Assembly: GCF_016342405.1 (NCBI RefSeq)
Contig: NZ_JAEINN010000010.1
Span: forward strand, 102,429 to 166,428
DNA from: Maridesulfovibrio ferrireducens
GTDB taxonomy: Bacteria; Desulfobacterota; Desulfovibrionia; Desulfovibrionales; Desulfovibrionaceae
Direction of reading: 5' to 3'
DNA length: 64,000 nucleotides
Of the stretch, positions 46,019-56,443 are shown piece after piece. Position numbers and translations under genes: made by a program. The first letter of the stretch is position 1; every line of letters starts with the position of its first letter. The notes below the pieces were generated by a model, which ran no database searches, had not been told where the DNA came from, and was given only the letters and a program-made list of their open reading frames with translations.

Positions 46019-47416
46019 ATGAGAAATATTACGACCATTTTAGTGATCGCGGCCGGAACATTCCTAGTTAATCTGGATGCCAGCATCGTTAATATCGCAC
46101 TTCCAACACTCTGCACAGATTTAGGAGCCAGCACACAGGATGTCGCGTGGGTAGTGCTCATCTATTTGTGCGCACTGGGAAGCCTGCTTCTTTTTTCAGG
46201 AAAACTTGGAGATGCACTGGGTTCAAAACGAATTTTTATCACGGGGTTTTTAATTTTTTCCGTGGGTTCTCTTATCTGTGCTTATGCTCACCAGATTCAC
46301 ATAATGTATCTAGGCCGACTGGTTCAGGGAATCGGTGCGGCATGCATTATGGCGAATTTTGGCGCAATTTTACTCCAGAACTTACCTTCAGATTACATAG
46401 GTAGAGCATTTGGTCTTAATACGGTTCTTGGAGGAATAGGATATGCCATGGGCGCGCCTCTGGGCGGCTGGTTGATCCACTCTTTCGGCTGGAGATGGAT
46501 CTTTTTAATCAATATCCCTGTAGGAATTGTAGCGATTATTGCTTCTGTAATATATCTAAAGAAAGACCAGACAGGAGAATCAGAACCTGAACGTTTTGAT
46601 CTATATGGCCTTTTCCTAAGCGTAATAGCTGTGACTCTCTTCCTCCTGATCCTGACCCGGGGATTCGGTGAAAGTATTTTTTCAGCACCATACGCTGTTG
46701 CTGTTATTATTTTTCTCTTATGCACAATGGCCTTTGTCAGGCAGGAGCTTAAAACTAAACATCCCCTCCTTGAAATACCTCTGTTTTTAAAAAAAGGCAT
46801 ACTCGCATGTATTGCCGCCAATATGGGATTTGTGATTGTTCTTTCCGGCTTGAACTTTCTATTCCCATTTTATTTTATGGAAGTGTTGCAAATAGGGGTA
46901 GGCAGGACAGGCTTTTTCCTCATGTTCTTCCCGGTGGTTTCCATCGCGGTAAGCCCCCTTGCCGGATATTTAGCGGATAGATTCGGTCCCAAAACAGTTG
47001 AGGTCAGGGCTTCAGCTCTGGCAGTGCTTACCACCGCAAGTTTCTATTTTTTCTCACCCGACATTTCAAGTGCATTAATCATTATCATTTTTATCGGATT
47101 CGGTATTGCTCTTGCCATGTTTTTCACAGCAAACATAACTCTTTTCATGAGCAATGCCCCGGCTGACAGAGCCGGAATGTTCACTGCGGTCGCATCTTCG
47201 GGCACAACCATCGGGGCGGCTCTGGGTGTAAGTATTTTTGGAAATTTTCTGGAAACCAGTAAGGGATCTGCCATTTTAAGCCGTGCCTTGCAGATTGATT
47301 CCGGTTTTCACTATGCAGTTTTTCTGGCTACAGCCTTTGCCCTGACAGCGTTTGGGGCTTCCATGATATCTAAATCAGGGCAGCCTTCACTGCCTGAAGA
47401 GGAGCATAAATTGTGA
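46019..47416 (+). CDS. MFS drug/metabolite exporter, DHA2 (EmrB/QacA-like) family
   Basis: A 465-residue inner-membrane proton antiporter with about 14 helices. Motif A is present in the first loop (GKLGDALGSKRIF), as is the antiporter motif C region GGIGYAMGAPLGGWLI. The opening FLVNLDASIVNIALPTL is diagnostic for the DHA2 group. No clear Shine-Dalgarno precedes the ATG. Its stop overlaps the start of the giant synthetase as GTGA, so it is surely cotranscribed and probably exports, or gives self-protection against, the peptide product. Confidence 0.9.
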   Translation: MRNITTILVIAAGTFLVNLDASIVNIALPTLCTDLGASTQDVAWVVLIYLCALGSLLLFSGKLGDALGSKRIFITGFLIFSVGSLICAYAHQIHIMYLGRLVQGIGAACIMANFGAILLQNLPSDYIGRAFGLNTVLGGIGYAMGAPLGGWLIHSFGWRWIFLINIPVGIVAIIASVIYLKKDQTGESEPERFDLYGLFLSVIAVTLFLLILTRGFGESIFSAPYAVAVIIFLLCTMAFVRQELKTKHPLLEIPLFLKKGILACIAANMGFVIVLSGLNFLFPFYFMEVLQIGVGRTGFFLMFFPVVSIAVSPLAGYLADRFGPKTVEVRASALAVLTTASFYFFSPDISSALIIIIFIGFGIALAMFFTANITLFMSNAPADRAGMFTAVASSGTTIGAALGVSIFGNFLETSKGSAILSRALQIDSGFHYAVFLATAFALTAFGASMISKSGQPSLPEEEHKL

Positions 47417-50400
47417 AAAATAAAAAATCAGAACATAAACTATATGACCTGTCACATCCTCAAAAAAGAATCTGGTATTCTGAAAAGACATATCCCGGAG
47501 TAGGTGCCGCCAACCTCGTTTTCCTTGTAAAGTTTGATTTCAAAGCCGATAATACTATACTGGAATCCGCTATAAATGCGGTAATCAAAGCCCATCAAGG
47601 GATAAGAATGCGAATAACAGAGCTTACCGAACAGGAAACGGTAAGACCCTGTCAGTACATTGAACCCCATAAAGATAAACTATTTGATGTATATGACTTC
47701 CATGTTCCCGGTGGTACTGCAAAACTTAAAAACTGGACAGGTGACCAGACTTCCCAGCCCTTTGAATTTTTAGATTCCGATCTCTTCTATTTTGCGCTGT
47801 TGCGTCATGACGACGGGAAAAGCGGCTATTACATGAAGCTCCACCATATAGTCTCAGACGGCGGCACTCTGCTGTTATTTCTCAGAGATATCAAAAATAC
47901 CTATTTTCGATTTCTGGAAGGAAAAACAGCTGATTTTTCAACGACCAATTCCTATCTTGACTATTTAACCTATGAACAAAAATATTTGAATTCAGCCAGA
48001 TACAATGAAGACAAATTGTACTGGGAAGAAGAGATGCTGCCCTTACCCGAAGAAATTAATCTATCAGGATCACGTTCTACCGATGATTCCATAGCAGCAG
48101 GTAAAAAAACATTGGCCTTCGACAACAGTCTGAGAGCCGGTATGCGCAAATGGGCAAAAGAGAATAAAACTTCTGTTTTTAAACTCGTTTATACAGCGGT
48201 TTCTATCTACACGAGTCGCATTACAGGCATAGATGATTTTGTACTGCCCACCTTCAATCACAACCGTTCTATAAAAGAACAGTATGAAATGGCAGGTATG
48301 TTTATCAGCACCATCCCCGTTAGGATTCGAATGAAGGGGGATGAAGTTTTTGGACCACTGGTCAAAACCGTCGGGAACCAGATGAATTACCTTATCAAAG
48401 AACGGCAGAAATACCCTTTTGATGAATTGGTTGTAAATCTGAGAAATAAATCCGGAATTGACCCATCCTTTTTTCTAAACGTTTCTGTGATAGGCCATCA
48501 GGACGTGCTTTTTGAAGATCTTAGTGTTGAGCATATTCAGCCCCCCTATGAAGCCGGCGGCCTTTCCATCCATGTTAATCCGGAAAACAAAGATATTCTC
48601 GGAATTTTAGAGCTTGAATTCGACTATAAAGAGGCTTTGTATTCGGAAGCATCCATTGAGACAATTTTTAAAGGAATATGTAATATTATTTCTGCGGGAA
48701 TTAAGCAGCCCGACCTGAAAATCAAAGATCTGCCTATTATAGACAAGGCTCAAATAAATCAGGTCATACATGGTTTTAACGTTACAAAAGAAGCTTATAA
48801 CCTTAAAACTACCCTTGTTCACATGTTTGACAAACAGGTGGAAAACTATGGCGACTCACCTGCCCTCGTTCTCAATGATGAAAAACTTACCTATAATGAG
48901 CTTGCAAGTAAGGCTGATTCTCTCGCCTTTAAGTTGCATGAAGCTGGAGTTGGGCCGGAAACCATTGTGGGACTCATTGCAGGAAAGCGCATAGAAAGTA
49001 TCATCGCCATGCTTGCCATATTAAAGGCTGGCGGAGCCTATCTTCCCATCGACCCAAAATATCCCGAAGACCGTATTCTCTACATCCTTAAAGATTCTGG
49101 GGCAAAGCTCCTTCTGGCACATTGCGATGAAGTTCCAAATTCATATACCGACAATTATTTTGATCTTTCAAATAGTTCTCTTTTCACTGCGAAAGCTGAA
49201 AAACTCCCCATACGGACGAATGCCGGAAATGCAGCCTATATAATTTATACATCAGGCTCAACGGGGCGGCCCAAAGGGGTTGTCATTGAACACAGGAATG
49301 TTGTTAATCTTGTTAACTGGCACAGCCGGGCCTATGGCATAACAGCCGGAGTTAAAACAGCCGAGTATGCTTCTTTCAGCTTTGATGCCTCAGTTTCCCA
49401 GATATTTTCTCCCTTGCTAAACGGTGCAGAACTTCATCTTATTTCCGATGATATCAGACTCAATCCCGTGAAAATAAATGAATATCTTGAAGAAAATCAA
49501 ATTATTTATATCGATCTTCCCACCCCTATGTGTGAACAGTTCCTTGAAATGTGCGACAATAATTCTCTCAAGGTGATGACCACAGGCGGTGAAAAGCTAA
49601 AGAAATACAGCCTGCCTAAATTTCGGCTGGTTGATGAATATGGTCCTACAGAAAACACAGTAATATCCACACATATCCATTTGGATAAAAAATGGCTTAA
49701 ATCCCCCATTGGAAAACCAGTTCCCAACACCCGTGCATATATTCTTGACCGGTATAAAAATCCTCAGCCCCTTGGTGTGTCCGGAGAACTTTATCTCGCC
49801 GGAGCTGGTCTTGCCAGAGGATATCTGAATCGGCCCGAGCTTACGCTTGAAAAATTTGTAGCTGATCCTTTTTTCCCCGGGCAGAAAATGTACCGGACAG
49901 GAGATCTCGCAAAATGGCTTCCAGATGGCAATATAGATTTTCTGGGCCGGATAGATTTTCAGGTAAAAATCAGAGGATACCGGATAGAGCTTGAAGAAAT
50001 TGAAGCACGAATAGTAAAGCTGCCTCATGTCACAAATGCTGTGGTTGATGTCAGAGAGGATAATACCGGATCACCCTTTTTATGTGCATGGGTTGAAACA
50101 GCGAAAGAAAACGGGTTTTCAGACATACAGGCCAGCTTAAAAGCAGATATGCCGGACTATATGGTTCCTTCATTTATTACCGCCATTGATAATCTTCCTA
50201 TGAACAGTTCAGGAAAAGTAGACCGGAGAGCGTTGCCGGAACCCGATCTTGAATCCCAAAGACAAACCGAATATGAACCTCCCAAAACCGAAACAGAGAA
50301 AAAACTATCCCTTATCTGGGAAAAAATACTGGGCATAAAGAAAATCAGTGCCAATGATAGCTTTCTATCTCTGGGCGGCCACTCATTGAAAGCTTTGACC

Positions 50401-53400
50401 ATGCAATACCGGATACAAAAAGTTTTCAAGATCAACCTTCCCATATCAGAAATTTTTAAACTGCAAACATTGAGAAGAACTGCCGCCTTTATTGAACAGT
50501 TGAAAGACAACAAAGAAGACGGAATAAAATCGGTACCTGTCCGTAATTTTTACCCGGTAACGTCTGCCCAGAAAAGACTCTACCTGATTCACCAGATGGG
50601 AAATGTGGACACGGCATACAATATCCCCCTTGTCATGAGAATGCAGGGTCCTCTGGATCATGTGAAACTGGGAGCCGCCATTGATGAACTTGTTTTGCGT
50701 CATGAAATTCTGCGCACAGATTTTAAACTAGAAAAAGGAATTCCGGTGCTGAAAGTTCATCAGGAAGTGGCTCCTAAAAGAGTTTTTGCCGAAACTTCTC
50801 CCAATAATGTGCAAGCCCAGATAAGAGATTTTGTAAAACCGTTTGATCTGGAAAATGCTCCTCTGTTCAGAACAGCATTGTTCAGGGAATCTGCTGACAG
50901 CCATATATTTGTTTTTGATGTTCACCATATCATTATGGATGGGCTTTCAGTTTCCATTCTTATGAAGGAATTATGGGATATTTACGACGGCAACGAACTG
51001 CCCGCACTCGAGTTCAGCTATAAAGATTTTTCAGTATGGCTGCAGGAAACCAACGTAGGCGGCAGATTACCTAAACAACAAACGTATTGGCTGGATGTTT
51101 TTAAAGGGTTTAGCCAGACTATGGAATTTGAAGCTGACCATGTGCGGAAAGCCTCCATGGATTACAGCGGAGGTCGCCTGCTCTTTGACGTATCCAAAAA
51201 CGTCAAAAACAGATTGGCAAAAGTTGCTGAGAAATCAGGGGTTACTCTGTTTACAACTATGCTCGCAGCCTACGGAATCTTTTTAATGCGTCATACCTCC
51301 TGCACAGACCTTGTTGTGGGAATTCCGTCATCAGGCCGCACCATCCCGGAAGTGGAAAATATGCTGGGCATGTTTGTCGGAACTATGCCGCTAAGATTGT
51401 TCCCGAATAAAAACACTCCGATAAAAGATTACCTTTCGTCGGTAAACCAGACGGTCATGGGTGCTTTGGATAATCAGGATTACCCTCTGGAAGACCTTGT
51501 TGAAAAGCTTGGCGTAAAAAGGGAACCCGGAAGGACTCCACTGCTTGATGTCCTTTTTACTCTCAGAGAAATGCCATCGACAATGAAAACGGGAGAACTT
51601 TCGATTTCGCCTGTGGATTATGATCCGGGAGTTTCCAAGTTCGATCAAACCTTTGAAGCCATCATTCATGAAGAAGGCATTCAACTAAAAATTGAATATA
51701 AAAAAGCTTTGTTTGACGAAGAAACCGTGCTTGGCTGGGGAGATCAGTATATTCAGCTTTTAGAGCAAATCTGTGAACACCCAGATAAAACGGTTGGTGA
51801 ATATGATATAATTCTGCCTCGGGAACGAAAATTTCTTCTAGAAGAATTCAATGATACCAGAGTGCCATGTCCGAATCAGACTGTGACCGATTGTTTTTGT
51901 CAGCAGGCCAAGCTAACACCGGAAGCCGTTGCTATTAAACAAGAAGACAGGACCATTTCATTCGGCGAATTAGACCTCCTGACCAATCGGCTTGCCAATA
52001 GACTTAGAGCCGAGGGCGTGTGTTCGGGGCAGGTTGTAGGAGTAGTAGGTTCAGCTTCCATTGAATTTATTGTCGGTATTATGGGCATTCTGAAAGCTGG
52101 GGGAGCATATGTTCCTGTTGATGTAGGCTACCCTGCTGAGAGAATAAATTTTATGATGCAGGAAGCCGATGTCCGGATTGTTTTGACAACATCAGGCAAT
52201 GATCAGGCTCAAAAACTGGACCCGTCTTTAACCTGTCTGAAACTTGAAGATGAACAAACGTATTCGAATAATGACCTCATGCCGGATTCCGGCAGTAATC
52301 CGTCTGACCCCATTTACATCATCTATACATCCGGCTCCACGGGTAAACCTAAAGGAGTAATGGTAACCCACAAAGGGGTTCTTAATTATTTGCTATGGGT
52401 AAAAAGATGTTTACTTCAAGATCAGGTCTTTGACGTCCCGCTTTATTCTTCACTTTCATTTGACCTTGTTGTCACCTCAGTATTTCTTCCTCTTTTGACT
52501 GGTTCCCGTATGGTTATTTATCCGGGAGAGGATAAAAGCGGGTTGGTAGAGAAAATTATCAGGGAAAATGAAGTCGATGTATTGAAAATGACTCCAAGCC
52601 ATCTGGCACTCCTTGAGATGGTTGATTGTCAGAGCACCCGTGTAAAGAAGCTGATTGTAGGTGGTGAAAATCTAAGTACAGATCTATGCCGCCGGGTTCT
52701 TGCAAAATTCCCGCAGGGACTTTCAATCATAAATGAATACGGCCCCACAGAAGCATCCGTGGCCTGTTCATGGCATGCTTTCAATCCCGCAACTGACAGA
52801 GGGGGAGCTGTCCCCATTGGAATCCCTGCCGACAATGCTCGGTTGTATATACTTGACGAAGACCTGCGCCTCGTTCCACGGGGAGCTGTGGGTGAATTAT
52901 ACATCGCTGGTGACGGACTGGCTGATTGTTATGTCAATCGGCAAGATCTCACCGATCTGGCCTTTTTGCCTGATCCATTTATTTCCGGCGAAAGAATGTA
53001 CAAAACAGGAGATCTTGTTCGTATGTCTGTTCAGGGACGAATTGTTTATCTGGGCAGAAAAGATCATCAGGTGAAAATAAGAGGGTACAGAATTGAAACC
53101 TCTGAGATAGAAAATGTACTGGGAAGATACCCTTCTGTGAAGGATACTTATGTGTTGGCCGTGGCTGGTGATAATTTAGAAGATTCATTTTTATGCGGCT
53201 ATTATACCGGCCCTCAGAAAATAGCTCAGGCAGAATTAAAAGATTTTCTACTCCAAGAACTGCCCGGCTATATGGTCCCTTCCCACTTAATTTATCTGGA
53301 TAATATACCGGTAACAGCCAACGGCAAAGTCGATCGCCGCGCACTCCCTATGCCCGGTAATGACACGAGTGAAAAAAGACAGATTGTTAAGCCTCATTCA

Positions 53401-55287
53401 GAGGTGGAAAAGAAAGTTTTGGATGGATTTTGCAACATTCTCAAGAAAAAAAATATCAGTATGACTGACAACTTTTTTGATATGGGAGGAAACTCACTCA
53501 AGGCTGTAACCCTTATCTATGAGTTGAAAAAGCATGTGGAAATCGGAGTGAATGATATTTTCAAATATCAGACGCCGGAACGACTGGCCCGCAATGTCAG
53601 ACCTCTTGAAAATAATCTAATGAAAAAATTGCTTGATGTTAAAGAAAGATTCGGGACCGGACCGGATTCAGAGATCGAAAAATCTTTTGCACAGATGGAA
53701 TCATCCTATAAAAACCAGTATACGCCATATGAAAATTTGGATCTTTCTGATCAGCAGCAATATGAATCTGTGCTGTTAACTGGTGTTACCGGATTTTTAG
53801 GAATTTTCCTTTTAAACGGATTACTGACAACGGGAACTTCCCGTATCCATCTGATCATCCGAGCCAAAGACAGTGATACGGCCCGTGCAAGGCTTGACTC
53901 CAAATGGGAGTATTACTTCAAGAGCACCATGCCGAAATCATATAAAGACAGAATTAAAATCCATGCCGGGGATCTTTCCAGTGAAAGACTGGGGCTGGAT
54001 GTAGCCGACTGGGAAAAACTTGCACAAGAAGTGGATTGTATTATTAATGCTGCGGCCCTTGTAAAACATTACGGGCATTATGAAGAATTTGTAACGGCAA
54101 ATGTGGTGTCTGCCAGCAACCTGATCGAATTTGCTCTTCATGACAGAGATAAAGTCCTACACCAAATTTCAACCACTTCGGTAGGACTGGGAAATATCGA
54201 TGATAAAAAAACTTTTCTGTTCACAGAATTTGATACTGACGCTGGACAGAAAACAGATAATTTTTACCTGACCACAAAACTTGAAGCGGAAAAACAGATT
54301 ATTTCGGCAAGGCAGCAAGGACTGACAGCCAATATCTACAGGGTTTCCAACATTGTTTTTGATTCCATTAACGGACGCTTTCAGGAAAACATCGAAGACA
54401 ACGGATTTTTCAGGCAGGTAAAATCCTATGTTGCCATAGGCGCAGTCCCCGAAGGTATGGACAGAAGTGATTTTTCCTTTGTTGATCAGGTTGCCGGAGC
54501 AATTCTCACCCTGTTTGACAGGCCTGCACTGTTCAATGAGATTTTTCATATACAGCATGAAACAAAACAAAGTGTTGCCGAATTGCTGGAAGATCCTGCT
54601 CTGAACCTGCCCACACAACGAATGCGTATTCCGCAGTTTATTGATTTCCTAATGGAAAAATTAAATTTTGACGAATATCGCGAAGATATTGAATCTCTTC
54701 TGCTTCATCTGGGTTGGCTGGAGAAAAAGACCGCGCAGACAACCACTATGATCAGCTCTGATAAAACCATTCTAGTACTCAAAAAGCTTGGCTTTGAATG
54801 GCCTTCTCTAAATCCTGAAACGGCCCGCAAATTTATTTTGGAAGCTTTAAAAAAACGCATGGAATTTTTGAAGAGTATCAGAGCCTTTACCGGTCTGCCC
54901 ACTCAGGCAATAGAAGGGCTGGCGCTTAAATCAAGACATGAAGTTTTTGCTGAAAACGGCCTTATTCAAATGGAAGGAGATGCTGCAACAAACATTTTCC
55001 TTATTGTAAAAGGGTTTGTTGAGATAAGTAAACGTTCCCATTCAGGATGGGCAGGCACAATAAAAATAGCCCATGCCGGTGATTTTGTGGCTGTGCAGAA
55101 TTTTTCTGAAGATAAAGGGGCCAGTATAACGATAGAGGCGATCATGGGAGAAGCTCAGGTTGTTATTCTCAACCGGGAAGCTCTATTTGCTCAGATTGTT
55201 CAAACCCCGGAATTGGCAGTAAAGGTCATGCAGGTCATGGCTCGTCAGCATAGAGATCTGGAGCAGCTTTTGGTGTATTCAAGTTAG
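47413..55287 (+). CDS. Two-module nonribosomal peptide synthetase: C-A-T-C-A-T-R with C-terminal cNMP-binding-like domain
   Basis: A 2624-residue synthetase. Order with approximate residues: condensation 1 (1-455; HHIVSDG at ~142), adenylation 1 (480-940; YTSGSTGRPKG at ~609, EYGPTE at ~742, SSGKVDRRALP at ~932), carrier 1 (LGGHSLKA, ~988), condensation 2 (1045-1490; HHIIMDG at ~1171), adenylation 2 (1500-1975; YTSGSTGKPKG at ~1638, EYGPTEAS at ~1775), carrier 2 (DMGGNSLKA, ~2023), thioester reductase (2115-2420; VTGFLGIFLL and YLTTK), then a cyclic-nucleotide-binding-like fold (2490-2620). All catalytic motifs are intact. The initial C domain suggests an N-acylated or otherwise capped start. 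The reductase should release an aldehyde or alcohol, which may cyclise. By eye, the A2 pocket reads D-L-T-K-I-G-E-V-A-K, close to asparagine codes. The A1 pocket reads D-A-S-D-M-T-E-V-I-K, which I cannot assign. Start is GTG overlapping the MFS stop. The tail lacks the conserved FGE and Arg of cAMP pockets. Confidence 0.93.
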   Translation: MKNKKSEHKLYDLSHPQKRIWYSEKTYPGVGAANLVFLVKFDFKADNTILESAINAVIKAHQGIRMRITELTEQETVRPCQYIEPHKDKLFDVYDFHVPGGTAKLKNWTGDQTSQPFEFLDSDLFYFALLRHDDGKSGYYMKLHHIVSDGGTLLLFLRDIKNTYFRFLEGKTADFSTTNSYLDYLTYEQKYLNSARYNEDKLYWEEEMLPLPEEINLSGSRSTDDSIAAGKKTLAFDNSLRAGMRKWAKENKTSVFKLVYTAVSIYTSRITGIDDFVLPTFNHNRSIKEQYEMAGMFISTIPVRIRMKGDEVFGPLVKTVGNQMNYLIKERQKYPFDELVVNLRNKSGIDPSFFLNVSVIGHQDVLFEDLSVEHIQPPYEAGGLSIHVNPENKDILGILELEFDYKEALYSEASIETIFKGICNIISAGIKQPDLKIKDLPIIDKAQINQVIHGFNVTKEAYNLKTTLVHMFDKQVENYGDSPALVLNDEKLTYNELASKADSLAFKLHEAGVGPETIVGLIAGKRIESIIAMLAILKAGGAYLPIDPKYPEDRILYILKDSGAKLLLAHCDEVPNSYTDNYFDLSNSSLFTAKAEKLPIRTNAGNAAYIIYTSGSTGRPKGVVIEHRNVVNLVNWHSRAYGITAGVKTAEYASFSFDASVSQIFSPLLNGAELHLISDDIRLNPVKINEYLEENQIIYIDLPTPMCEQFLEMCDNNSLKVMTTGGEKLKKYSLPKFRLVDEYGPTENTVISTHIHLDKKWLKSPIGKPVPNTRAYILDRYKNPQPLGVSGELYLAGAGLARGYLNRPELTLEKFVADPFFPGQKMYRTGDLAKWLPDGNIDFLGRIDFQVKIRGYRIELEEIEARIVKLPHVTNAVVDVREDNTGSPFLCAWVETAKENGFSDIQASLKADMPDYMVPSFITAIDNLPMNSSGKVDRRALPEPDLESQRQTEYEPPKTETEKKLSLIWEKILGIKKISANDSFLSLGGHSLKALTMQYRIQKVFKINLPISEIFKLQTLRRTAAFIEQLKDNKEDGIKSVPVRNFYPVTSAQKRLYLIHQMGNVDTAYNIPLVMRMQGPLDHVKLGAAIDELVLRHEILRTDFKLEKGIPVLKVHQEVAPKRVFAETSPNNVQAQIRDFVKPFDLENAPLFRTALFRESADSHIFVFDVHHIIMDGLSVSILMKELWDIYDGNELPALEFSYKDFSVWLQETNVGGRLPKQQTYWLDVFKGFSQTMEFEADHVRKASMDYSGGRLLFDVSKNVKNRLAKVAEKSGVTLFTTMLAAYGIFLMRHTSCTDLVVGIPSSGRTIPEVENMLGMFVGTMPLRLFPNKNTPIKDYLSSVNQTVMGALDNQDYPLEDLVEKLGVKREPGRTPLLDVLFTLREMPSTMKTGELSISPVDYDPGVSKFDQTFEAIIHEEGIQLKIEYKKALFDEETVLGWGDQYIQLLEQICEHPDKTVGEYDIILPRERKFLLEEFNDTRVPCPNQTVTDCFCQQAKLTPEAVAIKQEDRTISFGELDLLTNRLANRLRAEGVCSGQVVGVVGSASIEFIVGIMGILKAGGAYVPVDVGYPAERINFMMQEADVRIVLTTSGNDQAQKLDPSLTCLKLEDEQTYSNNDLMPDSGSNPSDPIYIIYTSGSTGKPKGVMVTHKGVLNYLLWVKRCLLQDQVFDVPLYSSLSFDLVVTSVFLPLLTGSRMVIYPGEDKSGLVEKIIRENEVDVLKMTPSHLALLEMVDCQSTRVKKLIVGGENLSTDLCRRVLAKFPQGLSIINEYGPTEASVACSWHAFNPATDRGGAVPIGIPADNARLYILDEDLRLVPRGAVGELYIAGDGLADCYVNRQDLTDLAFLPDPFISGERMYKTGDLVRMSVQGRIVYLGRKDHQVKIRGYRIETSEIENVLGRYPSVKDTYVLAVAGDNLEDSFLCGYYTGPQKIAQAELKDFLLQELPGYMVPSHLIYLDNIPVTANGKVDRRALPMPGNDTSEKRQIVKPHSEVEKKVLDGFCNILKKKNISMTDNFFDMGGNSLKAVTLIYELKKHVEIGVNDIFKYQTPERLARNVRPLENNLMKKLLDVKERFGTGPDSEIEKSFAQMESSYKNQYTPYENLDLSDQQQYESVLLTGVTGFLGIFLLNGLLTTGTSRIHLIIRAKDSDTARARLDSKWEYYFKSTMPKSYKDRIKIHAGDLSSERLGLDVADWEKLAQEVDCIINAAALVKHYGHYEEFVTANVVSASNLIEFALHDRDKVLHQISTTSVGLGNIDDKKTFLFTEFDTDAGQKTDNFYLTTKLEAEKQIISARQQGLTANIYRVSNIVFDSINGRFQENIEDNGFFRQVKSYVAIGAVPEGMDRSDFSFVDQVAGAILTLFDRPALFNEIFHIQHETKQSVAELLEDPALNLPTQRMRIPQFIDFLMEKLNFDEYREDIESLLLHLGWLEKKTAQTTTMISSDKTILVLKKLGFEWPSLNPETARKFILEALKKRMEFLKSIRAFTGLPTQAIEGLALKSRHEVFAENGLIQMEGDAATNIFLIVKGFVEISKRSHSGWAGTIKIAHAGDFVAVQNFSEDKGASITIEAIMGEAQVVILNREALFAQIVQTPELAVKVMQVMARQHRDLEQLLVYSS

Positions 55288-56219
55288 TTCGTTTTAGCAG
55301 AGGAATAAAACCCTGTACACTTTTTGCACAATTCAATGTTGCTCTTATTTCCTTCACTAAACTTCCGCAACATTTCAAGTCGTTTTGGGCTGGTGGCTAA
55401 CTGAGTTAATGTCTGATCAGCAATGTTCCCGATAACTCCACGAGCATTTAAGTCATTACAACAAACCGTAACATTACCGTCAGGCAAAACCACTAAATTT
55501 CGTTTTAAAAGAAAACAAACCTCATTAATTCGGTCTACTGCGACTTCTTGATAAAAACTATCGTCGACTTCAAGCTCAACGCTCCCGTCCCAATTGTGAG
55601 GAGGCCTAAGGCTAACTTTATCGATCATAGACAACAAAAGTTTAAATTGCGGATCCAAGTAGGCGCTTTCGTTCAAATCCGGTGGAATTATGCAAATAGC
55701 CTCTGTCGAAATAGGTCTCCCGGCAACTTCATTTGCTTTAAGAAAATTATATATATTTGCCTGTACCTTATTCCAAGAAGCGCCTTTCCGCATCGATTCG
55801 AACAACTCCGGAGTGCCACCATCTAAACTAAAACGCATTTGATCAATTGCTTTACTCCTTACGATCTGTTCAGATTTTACAGGTGTAAGCAACGTCGCGT
55901 TGGTAAGAAGCCCAAAAGTGGCCTTTGAATTAAGGTTCTGCCTAGCTCGCCGAATAATAGTTAGCATTCTCGGCAAATCTGGATGAAGTAATGTCTCGCC
56001 AGCATTATGCAGATCTACACGTCTCAAGTTTGGGAGTTGACCTGCTACAAGCTCATCCATGACACGGGCTAAAATGTCTTCAGACATGACCATTCTTTCC
56101 TTGTCGTGGTCCAAAGAACACCATTGGCACCGCAAGTTACAGCTTGAGTTAAATTCTAAATTCAAGAGTGTAATATCTGCAGCTGTAAATTTTTTTTCTT
56201 CTGGTGCATGAATTGACAT
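55284..56219 (-). CDS. Radical SAM protein with SPASM domain
   Basis: A 311-residue radical SAM enzyme. The [4Fe-4S]-AdoMet motif is C27-N-L-R-C31-Q-W-C34. The SPASM-type extra cluster region lies at the C-terminus: VVLPDGNVTVCCNDLNARGVIGNI and CKKCTGFYSS. The ATG at 56219 has AGAGGA five bases upstream; a longer in-frame start adds seven residues. It converges on the synthetase gene and overlaps its last four bases, so they are not cotranscribed. Location suggests tailoring of the peptide or another maturation step, but family members also modify other proteins. Substrate unknown. Confidence 0.88.
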   Translation of the reverse strand: MSIHAPEEKKFTAADITLLNLEFNSSCNLRCQWCSLDHDKERMVMSEDILARVMDELVAGQLPNLRRVDLHNAGETLLHPDLPRMLTIIRRARQNLNSKATFGLLTNATLLTPVKSEQIVRSKAIDQMRFSLDGGTPELFESMRKGASWNKVQANIYNFLKANEVAGRPISTEAICIIPPDLNESAYLDPQFKLLLSMIDKVSLRPPHNWDGSVELEVDDSFYQEVAVDRINEVCFLLKRNLVVLPDGNVTVCCNDLNARGVIGNIADQTLTQLATSPKRLEMLRKFSEGNKSNIELCKKCTGFYSSAKTN

Positions 56220-56443
56220 AAGAGTCCTCTTCTTTAACAAAAAAAATATATTCTTATAATTTAATTATGGTTCATATTCAATAAGACAACAGGATTAGCA
56301 TCAACAAATACGACACAAAAAAGGGGAACTATTAATAAAAACGAATAAATATTAATATTATCATTACGAAGATCCTGACTAGCTGACAAGTTCTTTATAA
56401 ATTTCAAAACAAACTTCCCAATCAGCTGTGAGAAAGCACTACC

